From contig SAQL01000001.1 in the NCBI GenBank assembly GCA_004020645.1, positions 461,176-525,175 of the forward strand: a DNA stretch of 64,000 nucleotides, written 5' to 3'. Positions 51,925-61,574 of the stretch are shown in pieces. The position numbers were made by a program, and so were the translations under genes. Source of the stretch: Mesorhizobium sp. (lineage in GTDB: Bacteria > Pseudomonadota > Alphaproteobacteria > Rhizobiales > Rhizobiaceae). The notes under the pieces are model-generated. The model made no database searches. It was not told the DNA's origin and was given only the letters and a program-made list of their open reading frames with translations. Every line of letters starts with the position of its first letter. Position 1 is the first letter of the stretch.

Positions 51925-53280
51925 ATGCCGACCAGCCATGATCTCAACGGGCTGATGAAATTCCTCAGCCGTGACGAATGGAGCGAATGTTTCGCGGAAG
52001 TGTTCGACGATCATTTCGGCCCGATCCTCGGCGACGGGGACATGGAATTCGAAGAACTCGCCGAGGTCCTGGGTGACGACAGAGTAATGAATCTTTGGGG
52101 CTGCGCCTTCGAGGATTTCCTGACCCAGGATTTCGAGGGCGAACCCAGCAACATCGTCGATGAGTATCTCCAACGCAGAGGCTGGAAGGAAAATGCGCAA
52201 ACGAGAGCCTATATGGGCGCGTTGCGTACCTCCGTCATGAGCTTGTATGAGGTGAGCGACGTCGTTCCGGGACAATCGCTCATGGCGCGCGATCTTCTCC
52301 GCGGTGGCGAACCGATCGCCGTCAAAGAGGGCACCGCCACCAAGACATTGAAGCAGTGGGACAGGATCGCGGCGAGAATCGTGCCTGTCCGCGGAAAGAA
52401 TATCCTGGCCGGCGGTGTTCTTCCCTTCACCCGAGAGGCCACCGAATGCTTGTTCGATGGCCTGTTGGACGTGTTCGGCAAAAAGAACGCAAGAAAGCTG
52501 CCGGCCATGAGGGATGAAGACCTGCGGGCGGTGGCGTCCATGTTCACGCTCGTATGGGTGTTCGACGCCCTGGACAAGGTGATGAACATGCCAATGCTCC
52601 AAAATGCCGAAGGCGACGAATTCATGTTTCATGATGTCCGCTTTCCCTTGGCCGCCGGCGCGACGCAGGAGGACATCACCGCCCGGCTGAACGGCATAGC
52701 GGGCATGTCGCAGGAAAATGCACAGTTCTGGAACTGGTTGGAATACATGCCGCAAGGCGAGGACAAACCCAAGGAGGCGGGCACGCTTTCCCTGGACACC
52801 GCAATGGACAACGGTTTGCGCGTGTTGGGCAATGTCGAGTTGAAAGGCGGTTTCCTGTGTCTATCCGCCAATTCCGCCGAGCGGGCGGAAAAAGGGACGG
52901 CCCTGATTCAGCGAGCCCTCGGCGATCTGGTCCGAACACCTCTTACCGAAATCCGCACCATACAGCAGATGCTGGCCGAACGGCCAGCCAAGGATGGCAG
53001 GACGCCCTCATCGGAGATGCCGCCGGAACTCGCCGAACAGGTCATTCACGAATACCTGGATCAACATTATAGGGAAACCCTCGATCAGCCGGTCCGGATG
53101 CTTGGGGGTAAGACACCGCGTCAGTCCGTCAAGACCCAAACCGGCCGGCAAAAGGTCGCCGAGTGGCTCAAATATCTGGAAAACCAGACCGCGAGGCAGC
53201 CTGACCGCGCCCATCCCATGGCCGCTTACAGTTTTGAGTGGATGTGGACGGAACTTGATGTTCACGAGCTACGCCGGTAG
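51925..53280 (+). CDS. Large protein of unknown function with MbcA/ParS-like C-terminal segment
   Basis: A 451-residue soluble protein beginning MPTSHDLNGLMKFLSRDEWS. The acidic N-terminal half has no family I can name. Near the end, ETLDQPVRMLGGKTPRQSVK and TQTGRQKVAEWLKYLENQ follow the pattern L-D-x-P-x-x-x-L-G-G-x-T-P-R-x-x-x-x-T-x-x-G found in MbcA/ParS/Xre toxin-binding domains and SEC-C-associated proteins. The C-terminal YSFEWMWTELDVHELRR is also typical of such proteins. There is no toxin-like gene next to it. The frame is complete. Confidence 0.6.
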   Translation: MPTSHDLNGLMKFLSRDEWSECFAEVFDDHFGPILGDGDMEFEELAEVLGDDRVMNLWGCAFEDFLTQDFEGEPSNIVDEYLQRRGWKENAQTRAYMGALRTSVMSLYEVSDVVPGQSLMARDLLRGGEPIAVKEGTATKTLKQWDRIAARIVPVRGKNILAGGVLPFTREATECLFDGLLDVFGKKNARKLPAMRDEDLRAVASMFTLVWVFDALDKVMNMPMLQNAEGDEFMFHDVRFPLAAGATQEDITARLNGIAGMSQENAQFWNWLEYMPQGEDKPKEAGTLSLDTAMDNGLRVLGNVELKGGFLCLSANSAERAEKGTALIQRALGDLVRTPLTEIRTIQQMLAERPAKDGRTPSSEMPPELAEQVIHEYLDQHYRETLDQPVRMLGGKTPRQSVKTQTGRQKVAEWLKYLENQTARQPDRAHPMAAYSFEWMWTELDVHELRR

Positions 53281-53292
53281 CGTCTGGGATCC

Positions 53293-53871
53293 TCAACGCT
53301 CCAAGCGCATCACATGCCGGCGCGAACCGGCCATGCCGATCTCGCGGAATCCGCGGGTCACGAACATGTCTCGAAAGCCCATGAAACGGTAACTCGGCGA
53401 TGCCTGGTCGACCGGATAGGCTTCGATCGATCTGGCGCCTTGGGCGAAGGCGTGATCGATGGCCGCGTCGAGCAGTGCGGTTGCCAGCCGGCGGCTGCGC
53501 AATGCCCTCGGCACATAGAAGCAGACGATCGACCAGATGCCCGTCTCACTGTCGTCCTGGTGCCGTGACAGCCTGCGGTAGGTCTCGCGCGGCGCGATCG
53601 AGCACCAGCCGACGGTCTTGCCTTCCGCATGAGCGACAATGCCGACCGGTGTGCCGGCTTCGATGAGCGCCATCATGGCCCGTTTCCTCTCGTCGTTGCC
53701 CCCGTGCTCGCGGTTATCGAGGTTGCGCCAAGCCATGCACCAGCAATATTTGGGGCCGCCCGGCTGCTCGAACAGATTTTCGAAATCGGCGCGTGTCGAT
53801 CGCGTCACCTCGGTAAAGCGGATTTCGCCCAAGTCAGCCTTTCCTGGCGAGCCGCTCGAGCGTTTTGACAT
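53293..53871 (-). CDS. GNAT-family N-acetyltransferase
   Basis: A 192-residue acetyltransferase. The acetyl-CoA-binding region is SIVCFYVPRALRSRRLATAL (V-x-x-x-x-R-x-x-R/G-A-like motif A), followed by LLDAAIDHAFAQGARSIEAY and SYRFMGFRDMFVTRGFREIG. The N-terminal CWCMAWRN motif places it near the YjdJ/RimI-unlike group that acts on small molecules; the substrate is unknown. The start at 53871 overlaps the AlkD-like gene by 38 bases on the same strand. Confidence 0.87.
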   Translation of the reverse strand: MSKRSSGSPGKADLGEIRFTEVTRSTRADFENLFEQPGGPKYCWCMAWRNLDNREHGGNDERKRAMMALIEAGTPVGIVAHAEGKTVGWCSIAPRETYRRLSRHQDDSETGIWSIVCFYVPRALRSRRLATALLDAAIDHAFAQGARSIEAYPVDQASPSYRFMGFRDMFVTRGFREIGMAGSRRHVMRLER

Positions 53872-54535
53872 CGGAAAGCTCCCTTGCAGCATCCTTGCCG
53901 ATCCAGCGCGCCGTCTTGTCGGTCGAACCGGCCAGCTTTTGTGCCAGGGCGAGGGCAGCGCCGTGCAAATTCATCGATCGCTTGCCGATCGAACGAAGCG
54001 CCCAGTTCACCGCCTTCTTCACAAAATTACGGCCGTCGTTGGCATGCGCTTCGATGATCGACAGGAAGTCGAGAAAGGTCGCCTCTGGTTCATTCTTCCG
54101 GTGGACCACCGACCAGGCCATCATGGCAAAGGCTGTCCGTCGAACGAATTCCCGTTCGTCGGCTGCGAATTCGGCGATCAGTTCCCTCCAGGAATCCGTA
54201 TCGACAAAGAGATCGGAGACGCCGTCGACGATATCCCATGAGTCGAAAGTCGCCGCCCATCGTCTTGCATCCGCGGCAGAGAACCGCTTCGGATCGGCCG
54301 TGACGGAAGCGATGAACTGCGCTTCCATGATACCTGTCTGCCATAGCTCGAAGGCCCGCTCATGGTTGCGCTTGATTTTCTTGGCAATCTGCCGTTGCAC
54401 GCCATGCGGGATGCCGAGCGCACGCTCGATCTTGATGCCGTAGCGCAGCATGCCAAGGCGATTCTCCTCCGAGCCGATCGAGCGCAGATGGTCGACAATT
54501 TCCTCGGCGCTGGATTGAGGCGACAGTTCGGCCAA
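53834..54535 (-). CDS. AlkD-like DNA alkylation repair protein (HEAT-like repeats)
   Basis: A 233-residue all-helical protein of the AlkD fold: EENRLGMLRYGIKIERALGI, HERAFELWQTGIMEAQFIAS, WAATFDSWDIVDGVSDLFVD, FVRRTAFAMMAWSVVHRK and NFVKKAVNWALRSIGKRSMN. The WDIVD and KAVNWALR segments correspond to residues lining the DNA lesion site in AlkD glycosylases that remove bulky or alkylated bases. It is co-oriented with the GNAT gene downstream and the dehydrogenase gene upstream. Confidence 0.87.
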   Translation of the reverse strand: MAELSPQSSAEEIVDHLRSIGSEENRLGMLRYGIKIERALGIPHGVQRQIAKKIKRNHERAFELWQTGIMEAQFIASVTADPKRFSAADARRWAATFDSWDIVDGVSDLFVDTDSWRELIAEFAADEREFVRRTAFAMMAWSVVHRKNEPEATFLDFLSIIEAHANDGRNFVKKAVNWALRSIGKRSMNLHGAALALAQKLAGSTDKTARWIGKDAARELSDVKTLERLARKG

Positions 54536-54543
54536 GACGAGAC

Positions 54544-55413
54544 CTACTTTTCCAATCGCGCCAGCAAAGAGGACGTGTCCCAGCGCTTGCCGCCCATCCC
54601 CTGCACATCCTTGTAGAATTGGTCGACAAGTGCCGTCACCGGCAGCTTGGCGCCGTTGCGGTCGGCCTCCGCCAGGCAGATGCCGAGATCCTTGCGCATC
54701 CAGTCGACGGCGAAGCCGAAATCATATTTGCCGAGATTCATCGTCTTGTGGCGGTTCTCCATCTGCCATGAGCCGGCCGCGCCCTTGGAGATCACCTCGA
54801 TGACTTTCTCGATGTCGAGCCCGGCCTTCTTGCCGAAATGGATGCCTTCGGCCAGCCCTTGGACAAGACCGGCGATGCAGATCTGGTTGATCATCTTGGT
54901 GAGCTGGCCGGAGCCGGCCGGACCCATCAGCCCGACCATGCGGGCATAAGCATCGATGACGGGCTTTGCTTTGTCGAAGGCTTTCTGTTCGCCGCCGACC
55001 ATGACGGTCAGCACGCCGTTTTCGGCGCCGGCCTGACCGCCGGAGACCGGTGCGTCCAGGAACGAGAAACCGCGCACTTGCGCCTTCTCAGCCAGTTCGC
55101 GCGCGACTTCAGCCGAGGCCGTGGTGTTGTCGATGAAGATGGCTCCCTTCTCCATCGTCTGGAACGCACCTTCGGCTCCAATCGTCACCGCGCGCAGGTC
55201 GTCATCATTGCCAACACAGGAAAAGACAAAGTCCTTGCCGTCAGCCGCTTCAGCCGGCGTGTTGGCGACACTGCCGCCATGCTGGGCAACCCATTGCTCG
55301 GCCTTTGCCTTGGTGCGGTTATAGACGGTGACGTCGTGGCCGCCCTTGTTCCTGAGATGTCCGGCCATTGGATAGCCCATGACGCCAAGACCGAGAAATG
55401 CCACCGATGCCAT
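54544..55413 (-). CDS. Beta-hydroxyacid dehydrogenase (3-hydroxyisobutyrate dehydrogenase-like)
   Basis: A 289-residue NAD-binding protein. The Rossmann motif is VAFLGLGVMGYPMAGHL. The substrate motif is FLDAPVSGGQAGAENG, the catalytic lysine region GQLTKMINQICIAGLVQGLA (Lys in the L-x-K-x-x-N position), and a late KDLGICLAEA is present. The substrate is not determined; the family includes 3-hydroxyisobutyrate and tartronate semialdehyde reductases. The start is MASVAFLGLG at 55413. Confidence 0.9.
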   Translation of the reverse strand: MASVAFLGLGVMGYPMAGHLRNKGGHDVTVYNRTKAKAEQWVAQHGGSVANTPAEAADGKDFVFSCVGNDDDLRAVTIGAEGAFQTMEKGAIFIDNTTASAEVARELAEKAQVRGFSFLDAPVSGGQAGAENGVLTVMVGGEQKAFDKAKPVIDAYARMVGLMGPAGSGQLTKMINQICIAGLVQGLAEGIHFGKKAGLDIEKVIEVISKGAAGSWQMENRHKTMNLGKYDFGFAVDWMRKDLGICLAEADRNGAKLPVTALVDQFYKDVQGMGGKRWDTSSLLARLEK

Positions 55414-55476
55414 GTTTGCGAATCCCTTCAAGCCTGTTGTCCGGCCTTCTTAGCGGATCGGGCAAAGCTATGGGAG

Positions 55477-56310
55477 TCAGCGGTGCAGATGTATGGTAAT
55501 GCGCCGTTCTATCCACTCGACCGCGTGACGGAGTATCTCGACAATGATCAGATAGATGATCGCCGCCCAGATATAGGACTGGAAGTCGAAAGTGCGCGAA
55601 TAGGTGAGCTTCGTAATGCCCATCAGATCATAGACCGTGATGAGGGCCACGATGGCGGAGCCTTTGATCATCAGGATGATCTCGTTGCCATAGGGACGCA
55701 GCGCCACGATCAGCGCCTGTGGTAAGATGATCTTGCGCAGTGTTTGCAGTTTGTGCAGGCCAAGCGAGGCAGCGCCTTCCCACTGACCTCTGGGGACGCT
55801 CTCGATTGCGCCGCGCAGGATCTCAGCCTGATAGGCTGCTGTATTGAGGGTGAACGAGAAAATGGCGCAGTACCAGGCTTCACGAAAAAAGCCCCACAGG
55901 CCGACAGCTTCAAGTGCCGGTCGAAACGAACCCACTCCATAGTAGACAAGAAAGACTTGGGTCAAAAGCGGAGTGCCGCGAAAGAAGTAGACATAAGCGT
56001 AGGCAACGCTGGACAGGATCCGGTTCCTGGACATCCGCGCGTAGGCGACAGGAACTGAAAGGACGGCTCCCAACACGATCGACACAGCGACAAGCGTGAG
56101 CGTCACGCCAAGGCCAGAGATGTAGCCCGGAGCGTATTTCTGGAAGAGTTCGGAATTCCAAGCCTCGACCAAGTATACAATCATGCCGATGCCGAGCACG
56201 ATCCAGAGACCGACCAACGCATATCCCAATACACGTTGCCGGGACCAGCCGCGCGGGATTGCTGGCGGTTTTTCGACCTTGGTCGCCACGTCGGCTGCTG
56301 CCGCACTCAT
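55477..56310 (-). CDS. Polar amino-acid ABC transporter permease (second permease)
   Basis: A 277-residue HisM/HisQ-type inner-membrane permease with five or six membrane helices. The EAA loop is in EILRGAIESVPRGQWEGAAS, then LGLHKLQTLRKIILPQALIV. It overlaps the first permease gene by ATGA. With the solute-binding protein upstream it forms an importer for a polar amino acid. No ATPase gene is in this block, so one must be encoded elsewhere or shared. Confidence 0.92.
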   Translation of the reverse strand: MSAAAADVATKVEKPPAIPRGWSRQRVLGYALVGLWIVLGIGMIVYLVEAWNSELFQKYAPGYISGLGVTLTLVAVSIVLGAVLSVPVAYARMSRNRILSSVAYAYVYFFRGTPLLTQVFLVYYGVGSFRPALEAVGLWGFFREAWYCAIFSFTLNTAAYQAEILRGAIESVPRGQWEGAASLGLHKLQTLRKIILPQALIVALRPYGNEIILMIKGSAIVALITVYDLMGITKLTYSRTFDFQSYIWAAIIYLIIVEILRHAVEWIERRITIHLHR

Positions 56311-57020
56311 CGTTGCACCTGTTGTCGGCCAACCCTGCGTTCAATGGCATTGATGCCGAAGGACGAGATGATGGCGAGGAGCAGATAGATAAGAGCAGCG
56401 ACCCCAAAAAACAGGAATGCATGCTTGGTGACGCGGGCGGCGACGCCCGCTTGCCGCAATATGTCGGCAAGACCGATGGCGGATACCAGCGCTGTATCCT
56501 TGAGCAGGATAAGCCACAGATTGGCAAGACCCGGCAGGGCAATACGGATAAGCTGCGGCAGCACCACCAGTCGCATCGTCTGCCAGCCCGACAGGCCAAC
56601 CGAATAGCCGCCCTCATACTGTCCCTTCGGAATGGCGCGGAACGCGGAGAGGAAGACCTCGCTGGCATAGGACGAGAAGACGACTCCGAGCGCGATCATG
56701 CCGGAAACAAATGCGTTCACTTCGACCGCAGCGGTCGGGTCATACAGACGCATCAATTGCTGGATGCCGATTTGCGCGCCGTAAAAGATCATGAACAGGG
56801 TCAGCAGCTCGGGCAATCCACGAAAGATCGTGGTGTAGATATTGCCGGCCAACCTCAGTGAGGGCTCGTTGGATTGCTTGGCCAGTGCAACCAGGAAGCC
56901 GATCATCAGACCGACAGGCAGGGTCGCGGCTGCAAGCGAAACGGTGATGAAAACACCATAGGCGATGTCGTCGAGCCAGCCTTCGGGTCCCCAACTGAGC
57001 AGCGTCCAAACGCTTTGCAT
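56307..57020 (-). CDS. Polar amino-acid ABC transporter permease (first permease)
   Basis: A 237-residue permease: LAAATLPVGLMIGFLVALAK, TTIFRGLPELLTLFMIFYGA, the EAA-type loop SEVFLSAFRAIPKGQYEGGY, then SVGLSGWQTMRLVVLPQLIR. It pairs with the permease at 55477-56310. It is 112 bases downstream of the binding-protein gene, in the same orientation. Confidence 0.92.
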   Translation of the reverse strand: MQSVWTLLSWGPEGWLDDIAYGVFITVSLAAATLPVGLMIGFLVALAKQSNEPSLRLAGNIYTTIFRGLPELLTLFMIFYGAQIGIQQLMRLYDPTAAVEVNAFVSGMIALGVVFSSYASEVFLSAFRAIPKGQYEGGYSVGLSGWQTMRLVVLPQLIRIALPGLANLWLILLKDTALVSAIGLADILRQAGVAARVTKHAFLFFGVAALIYLLLAIISSFGINAIERRVGRQQVQR

Positions 57021-57132
57021 CCGCCTGCCTGTTCTCCTCTATGGCTTTTTGAGAGCGCGGCGTCGCGCCTCGCGCGCCGCTCCTTGCGCAAACGGCGGGG
57101 ATGTCCCGCCGTTCGCTGTCAGCCCCGAAGGA

Positions 57133-57915
57133 TTAGGACTCGCCGCCGTAGACGTCGTACTTGAAGTACTTGTCGTTGATTTCCTTGTACTTTCCGTTGG
57201 CGCGGATGGCGTCGATCGCCTTATTGAACTGATTGACCAACTCGGTCTCACCTTTGCGTACCGCGATGCCGGCGCCCGGACCATGGATCTCGATGTCGGG
57301 CGTGATCGCACCGATCAGCTTGCAGCAGGCGCCGTCCGGCGTAGCAAGCCAGCCTTCGAGAACGGTGATATCGTCGTTGACCGCATCAACGCGGCCATTG
57401 GCGAGATCGAGCTGGTATTCCTGCGCGGTCGGGTACGGCTTGATTGTACTGTCGGTATAGGTCTTGGTTGAATAATTGAAGTGGGTGGTGGACGCCTGCA
57501 CGCCGATCGTCTTGCCGGCGAGATCTTGCTTGGTCACGCCCTTGATGTCGCTGTCCTTGGGCGCGGCGATCGCCGGCGGCGTGTTGTAGTATTTGTTGGT
57601 GAAGTCGACCTTCTCGGCACGCTCCGGCGTGATCGACATCGAGGCGACGATGGCGTCGAACTTGCCGGCCTGAAGCGCCGGGATGATGCCGTCCCAATCC
57701 TGCGCGACGAAAGTGCACTTCACCTTCATCTCGTCGCAAAGCGCCTTCGCGATATCGATGTCGAAGCCCACGAGCTGGCCATCGGCAGTCAGGTTGTTGA
57801 ACGGCGGATAGGCTCCCTCCGTGCCGATCCTCAAGGTTTTTTCCTGAGCCTGGGCAACGCCCAATGTCAGCAGCGCAGCCGATGCGGCGAGCGCTATACG
57901 CAGTGCAGTACGCAT
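57133..57915 (-). CDS. Periplasmic solute-binding protein for a polar amino acid
   Basis: A 260-residue protein with a signal peptide (residues 1-23, ALLTLGVAQAQ) and the family-3 signature: RIGTEGAYPPFNNLTADGQL, GFDIDIAKALCDEMKVKCTF, WDGIIPALQAGKFDAIVASM and SITPERAEKVDFTNKYYNTP. The ligand is probably a basic or polar amino acid (HisJ/ArgT-like). It is the first gene of the three-gene transporter operon; 215 bases without a gene precede it. Confidence 0.93.
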   Translation of the reverse strand: MRTALRIALAASAALLTLGVAQAQEKTLRIGTEGAYPPFNNLTADGQLVGFDIDIAKALCDEMKVKCTFVAQDWDGIIPALQAGKFDAIVASMSITPERAEKVDFTNKYYNTPPAIAAPKDSDIKGVTKQDLAGKTIGVQASTTHFNYSTKTYTDSTIKPYPTAQEYQLDLANGRVDAVNDDITVLEGWLATPDGACCKLIGAITPDIEIHGPGAGIAVRKGETELVNQFNKAIDAIRANGKYKEINDKYFKYDVYGGES

Positions 57916-58130
57916 GATGGTCCTCTCTGTATGTTCCCGGCCGTCGTTCCAAACGGCTCTGTGGGCGGTTCTTTTGACCGCCCGCTGGCGCGATACTCCC
58001 ATTCTTTCCCAAGAAAAAGCAACTGTAAAACCGTTGCTTGCGGGGTTTCGCATTCCCAGACAATGCTGACGCTGCGGCAGGCATACCAACGAGGAAATAG
58101 GGGGCGGCCGATTGCTCCTTCGGCAGTGGC

Positions 58131-58640
58131 TCAGCGCGTCAAACCTGTCGTGCGCTCGATGAAGTCGGCTATCGATTTCGTGTCGTCGAGATCGAAGACA
58201 GGCAGGCTTTGGCCCGCTATGGCGAAGTCGGCGGCGATGGCGACGATATGCGGATCATTTGCCGAAAGCGGTGCCCGGTCCTTAGCCTCCAGACGCCGCG
58301 TCTCGATCTTGCTGTGCGACTCGCGCTTGTAGCCTTCGACCAGCACGATGTCGGAGGTGCCGAGCCGCGACAGGATCGCGTCCAGCGTCGGCTCGTCCTC
58401 GTCGCGCAATTCATGCATCAGCGCCCAGCGCCTGTCCGACACGATGGCGACTTCCGTGGCTCCGGCCTGTCGGTGGCGAAAGCTGTCCGCTCCCGGCTTG
58501 TCGATGTCGAAATCATGATGGGCGTGTTTCACCGTCGAGACTTTCCAACCACGCCGAACCAGTTCGGCGACCAGCTTTTCGGTTAGTGTCGTCTTGCCGG
58601 AATTCTTCCAACCGGTGATACCGAAGACGCGTCTCATCAT
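58131..58640 (-). CDS. mobB: Molybdopterin-guanine dinucleotide biosynthesis protein B
   Basis: A 169-residue GTP-binding protein. It shows the P-loop GITGWKNSGKTTLTEKL, VSTVKHAHHDFDIDKPGADS, FRHRQAGATEVAIVSDRRW and DIVLVEGYKRESHSKIE. It assists MobA in attaching GMP to molybdopterin. It overlaps mobA by four bases, so the two are co-translated. Confidence 0.94.
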   Translation of the reverse strand: MMRRVFGITGWKNSGKTTLTEKLVAELVRRGWKVSTVKHAHHDFDIDKPGADSFRHRQAGATEVAIVSDRRWALMHELRDEDEPTLDAILSRLGTSDIVLVEGYKRESHSKIETRRLEAKDRAPLSANDPHIVAIAADFAIAGQSLPVFDLDDTKSIADFIERTTGLTR

Positions 58641-59269
58641 GGCTCCATGCTCTGCAACAGACGTTCGGCCCGAACAAGGTCGTCTGAAGTATTGATGTTG
58701 AAGAAGGGGTCGTGCAGATGGCCTCCCGAGGTCAGCATCGGGAATTCCACATCGACAAAGTCATGCCGGTCGATAAAAGCGGAAACCCGCCTGATATCCT
58801 CATCGACCAGAAAACGCCGCAGAGCCTGGTGGAGCCCCAGCGGCCAGAGCGCGAATGTCGGATGCCGTTTGCCGCCGGAACAGGCGACGGCGATCGTGCT
58901 GGGACGTTCGTCGACCGCCGCGGCCAGCCGTTCAACCAGATTTTCGGGCAGGAACGGTGTATCGCCCGCAGTCGTGACAAGTGCCTCGCAAGTCGTGTTC
59001 GCGGCAGCCCATTCGAGGCCGGTCAGGATCCCGGCGAGCGGTCCTGCAAAACCTTTTACCGTATCGGCAACCACCGGAAGCCCAACCTCGGCAAACCGTG
59101 CCGGGTCGCCATTGGCGCTGAGCACCAGCGGACCGACCTGCGGAGCAAAGCGCGCAACGACATGGTCCAGCAGGCTGCCGCCGCCAAGCGCAAGCAGGCC
59201 CTTGTCGCCGCCGCCCATTCGCCGCGACTGGCCACCGGCCAGAATGACGCCGGCAATCTCTTTAGTCAT
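58637..59269 (-). CDS. mobA: Molybdenum cofactor guanylyltransferase
   Basis: A 210-residue nucleotidyltransferase with the signature GVILAGGQSRRMGGGDKGLL. FAGPLAGILTGLEWA, LVTTAGDTPFLPENLVERLA (metal-binding Asp) and DPFFNINTSDDLVRAERLL follow. It transfers GMP from GTP to Mo-molybdopterin. It is the first gene of mobA-mobB; moaA lies 1.1 kb upstream on the same strand, past an EamA gene. Confidence 0.94.
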   Translation of the reverse strand: MTKEIAGVILAGGQSRRMGGGDKGLLALGGGSLLDHVVARFAPQVGPLVLSANGDPARFAEVGLPVVADTVKGFAGPLAGILTGLEWAAANTTCEALVTTAGDTPFLPENLVERLAAAVDERPSTIAVACSGGKRHPTFALWPLGLHQALRRFLVDEDIRRVSAFIDRHDFVDVEFPMLTSGGHLHDPFFNINTSDDLVRAERLLQSMEP

Positions 59270-59309
59270 CGTCTATCGTCCATGCGGTCACTCGCCGCGA
59301 ACGGCAAGC

Positions 59310-60278
59310 CTATATGCCGTCCGGCGCCATATCAGGTCCAGCGCTTTCGGCGGCTGTCTTTCGCTGGCCGACGGTCCGTTCGCGGTAAAGTGCGTAGAGG
59401 CCGGAGCCGACGATGACGATAGCGCCGAGGATCATCGGCAGGTCGGGGACGTCGCCAAAGATGAACAGGCCAAGCAGGATCGACCAGAGCAGGGCTGTGT
59501 AGCGGAACGGCGCAATGAACGAGATGTCGCCCACCCGCATCGCCATGATGATGAACTGGTAACCGATGACCACGAGCACTGCCGCCAATGCCAGGAACGC
59601 CGTGCTTTCACCCGTCATCGGTGCCCACCCGCCCATTGGTAAAAGCAGCGCCGCCCCGAGCATTGTCATGGCGAGTGCCGTGGTGGTCGACACCAGCAAT
59701 GTCGGAATGGCTTGCGGTATCCGCTTGGTGGCAAGGTCACGCACCGCACAACAGCCGACGCAGGCCAGCGCCAGCAGCGAATAGACGCTGAACCCCGCGA
59801 AGCCGGGTCGCACGATGATCAGCACGCCGGCAAAGCCGATGGCGATGGCCAGCCAGCGCCGCCAGCCGACGCCTTCGTTGAACACAAGTGCTGCGCCCAT
59901 TGTCACTGCCAGCGGCAGCGCCTGCAGCACGGCCGAGACATTGGCAATTGGCAGATGGGCAAGGGCAACGAGGAACGACACCGTAGCACCGGCTTCGCCG
60001 GCGACGCGCACCGCAACCATCGGCTGCAGCATCGAGCCGGGCAGGGCAAGCGCACCGCGTTGCCAGGCAAGCAGGCCCACGAAAAGCGAAGCGAAGGCGC
60101 CGCGGATCAGCATGACCTGCGCCATGTTCATGGATTCCGACGAGACTTTGGTGATCGCGTCGTTGAGGGTGAAACCAATCATGGCCACCACCATGAACAG
60201 CGCGCCGCGAAGATTTGGGGAAAGAAGCAAAGGCGTTACCGGTTGTGCTTTTGCATCAAGCCTGTAGCAGCCGGTCAT
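59310..60278 (-). CDS. EamA/DMT-superfamily transporter
   Basis: A 322-residue protein with ten predicted membrane helices in two EamA repeats: LRGALFMVVAMIGFTLNDAI, QVMLIRGAFASLFVGLLAWQ, AVLQALPLAVTMGAALVFNE, then WRRWLAIAIGFAGVLIIVRP, and in the second half FIAPFRYTALLWSILLGLFI and FGDVPDLPMILGAIVIVGSG. It is probably a metabolite exporter; the substrate is unknown. It lies between moaA and mobA on the same strand but has no evident link to molybdenum. Confidence 0.9.
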   Translation of the reverse strand: MTGCYRLDAKAQPVTPLLLSPNLRGALFMVVAMIGFTLNDAITKVSSESMNMAQVMLIRGAFASLFVGLLAWQRGALALPGSMLQPMVAVRVAGEAGATVSFLVALAHLPIANVSAVLQALPLAVTMGAALVFNEGVGWRRWLAIAIGFAGVLIIVRPGFAGFSVYSLLALACVGCCAVRDLATKRIPQAIPTLLVSTTTALAMTMLGAALLLPMGGWAPMTGESTAFLALAAVLVVIGYQFIIMAMRVGDISFIAPFRYTALLWSILLGLFIFGDVPDLPMILGAIVIVGSGLYALYRERTVGQRKTAAESAGPDMAPDGI

Positions 60279-60379
60279 AAGACAGCAACGTTAAAGGGCT
60301 GGGCCACAGCCTTTCGCGTGGCCCGTTACATCCTCCTCACAAGAGCGGCAGGTTTATTTCGGCGTTGTAACCGAGGAGA

Positions 60380-61375
60380 TCAGCCGCCGGTGACGCTCAT
60401 GTGCCGCGACACCGAGGGACGGTTGGTACGGCGGTCGATGATGAAATCATGGCCCTTCGGCTTGCGGCCAATGGCTTCATCGATGGCGTCGGCGACCAGT
60501 TCATTGCCTTCGGATGCACGCAACGGCGCGCGCAGATCGGCGGCATCCTCTTGGCCGAGGCACATATAGAGCGTGCCGGTGCAGGTCAGCCGGACGCGGT
60601 TGCAGCTCTCGCAGAAATTATGCGTCATCGGCGTGATGAAGCCGAGCCTGCCACCGGTCTCCGCGACATGGACGTAGCGGGCCGGACCACCGGTCTTGTA
60701 GGGGATATCGGTCAGCGTGAACTGCCGCTCAAGTGCAGCGCGCAGCAGCGACAGCGGCAGATACTGGTCGGTGCGGTCGGCGTCGATCTCGCCCATCGGC
60801 ATGGTCTCGATAACCGTCAACTCCATGCCGCGGCCGTGCGCCCAGCGCAGCATCTCCGGCAGCTCGGCGTCATTGAAATCCTTCAGCGCCACCGCATTGA
60901 GCTTTACCTTGAGCCCCGCTGCCTGCGCGGCGTCGATGCCGTCCATGACCTTGTCGAGATTGCCCCAGCGGGTAATCTGGCGGAATTTTTCCGGGTCCAG
61001 CGTGTCCAGCGAGACGTTGATGCGCTTGACCCCGCAATCGGCGAGCTCAGCGGCAAAGCGCGAAAGCTGCGAGCCGTTGGTGGTCAGCGTCAGTTCTTCC
61101 AGAGCGCCGCTCTCGAGATGACGCGAAATCTGACGCACCAGATGCATGATGTTCTTGCGCACCAGCGGCTCGCCGCCGGTAAGACGCAGTTTCCTGACGC
61201 CCTTTTCGACGAAAACCGTGCATAGGCGGTCGAGCTCTTCCAGCGACAGCAGATCCTTCTTGGGAAGGAAAGCCATGTCCTCGGCCATGCAATAGGTACA
61301 GCGGAAGTCGCAGCGGTCGGTGACCGACACGCGCAGATAGTTGATCGTGCGACCAAAAGGATCGATCATGTCCAT
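60380..61375 (-). CDS. moaA: GTP 3',8-cyclase (molybdenum cofactor synthesis)
   Basis: A 331-residue radical SAM enzyme. The N-terminal cluster is C-x3-C-x2-C in [17 protein letters not shown]. The second, substrate-binding cluster is in [34 protein letters not shown] is the SAM-contact region, and the protein ends in VTGG, the C-terminal Gly-Gly required in MoaA. It converts GTP to 3',8-cyclo-H2GTP, the first step of cofactor synthesis. It starts at 61375. Confidence 0.95.
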   Translation of the reverse strand: MDMIDPFGRTINYLRVSVTDRCDFRCTYCMAEDMAFLPKKDLLSLEELDRLCTVFVEKGVRKLRLTGGEPLVRKNIMHLVRQISRHLESGALEELTLTTNGSQLSRFAAELADCGVKRINVSLDTLDPEKFRQITRWGNLDKVMDGIDAAQAAGLKVKLNAVALKDFNDAELPEMLRWAHGRGMELTVIETMPMGEIDADRTDQYLPLSLLRAALERQFTLTDIPYKTGGPARYVHVAETGGRLGFITPMTHNFCESCNRVRLTCTGTLYMCLGQEDAADLRAPLRASEGNELVADAIDEAIGRKPKGHDFIIDRRTNRPSVSRHMSVTGG

Positions 61376-61574
61376 GCTGGTGCGTTTCCCGTGGCTGCGA
61401 ACGGCTTCGTTATATATGGCTATGTGATACGATCCAACCTACCATTCAAGATAAGAAAGTTTCGATCCTAGGCAACGTCGCGCCGCCGACAGATCGTGTC
61501 GGAAGTTTCGAAGCGGCCTTTTCCCGCTGCGCGAAGCGGCGTAGGGAAGGACAGATGACGCGGAACTTATCACT

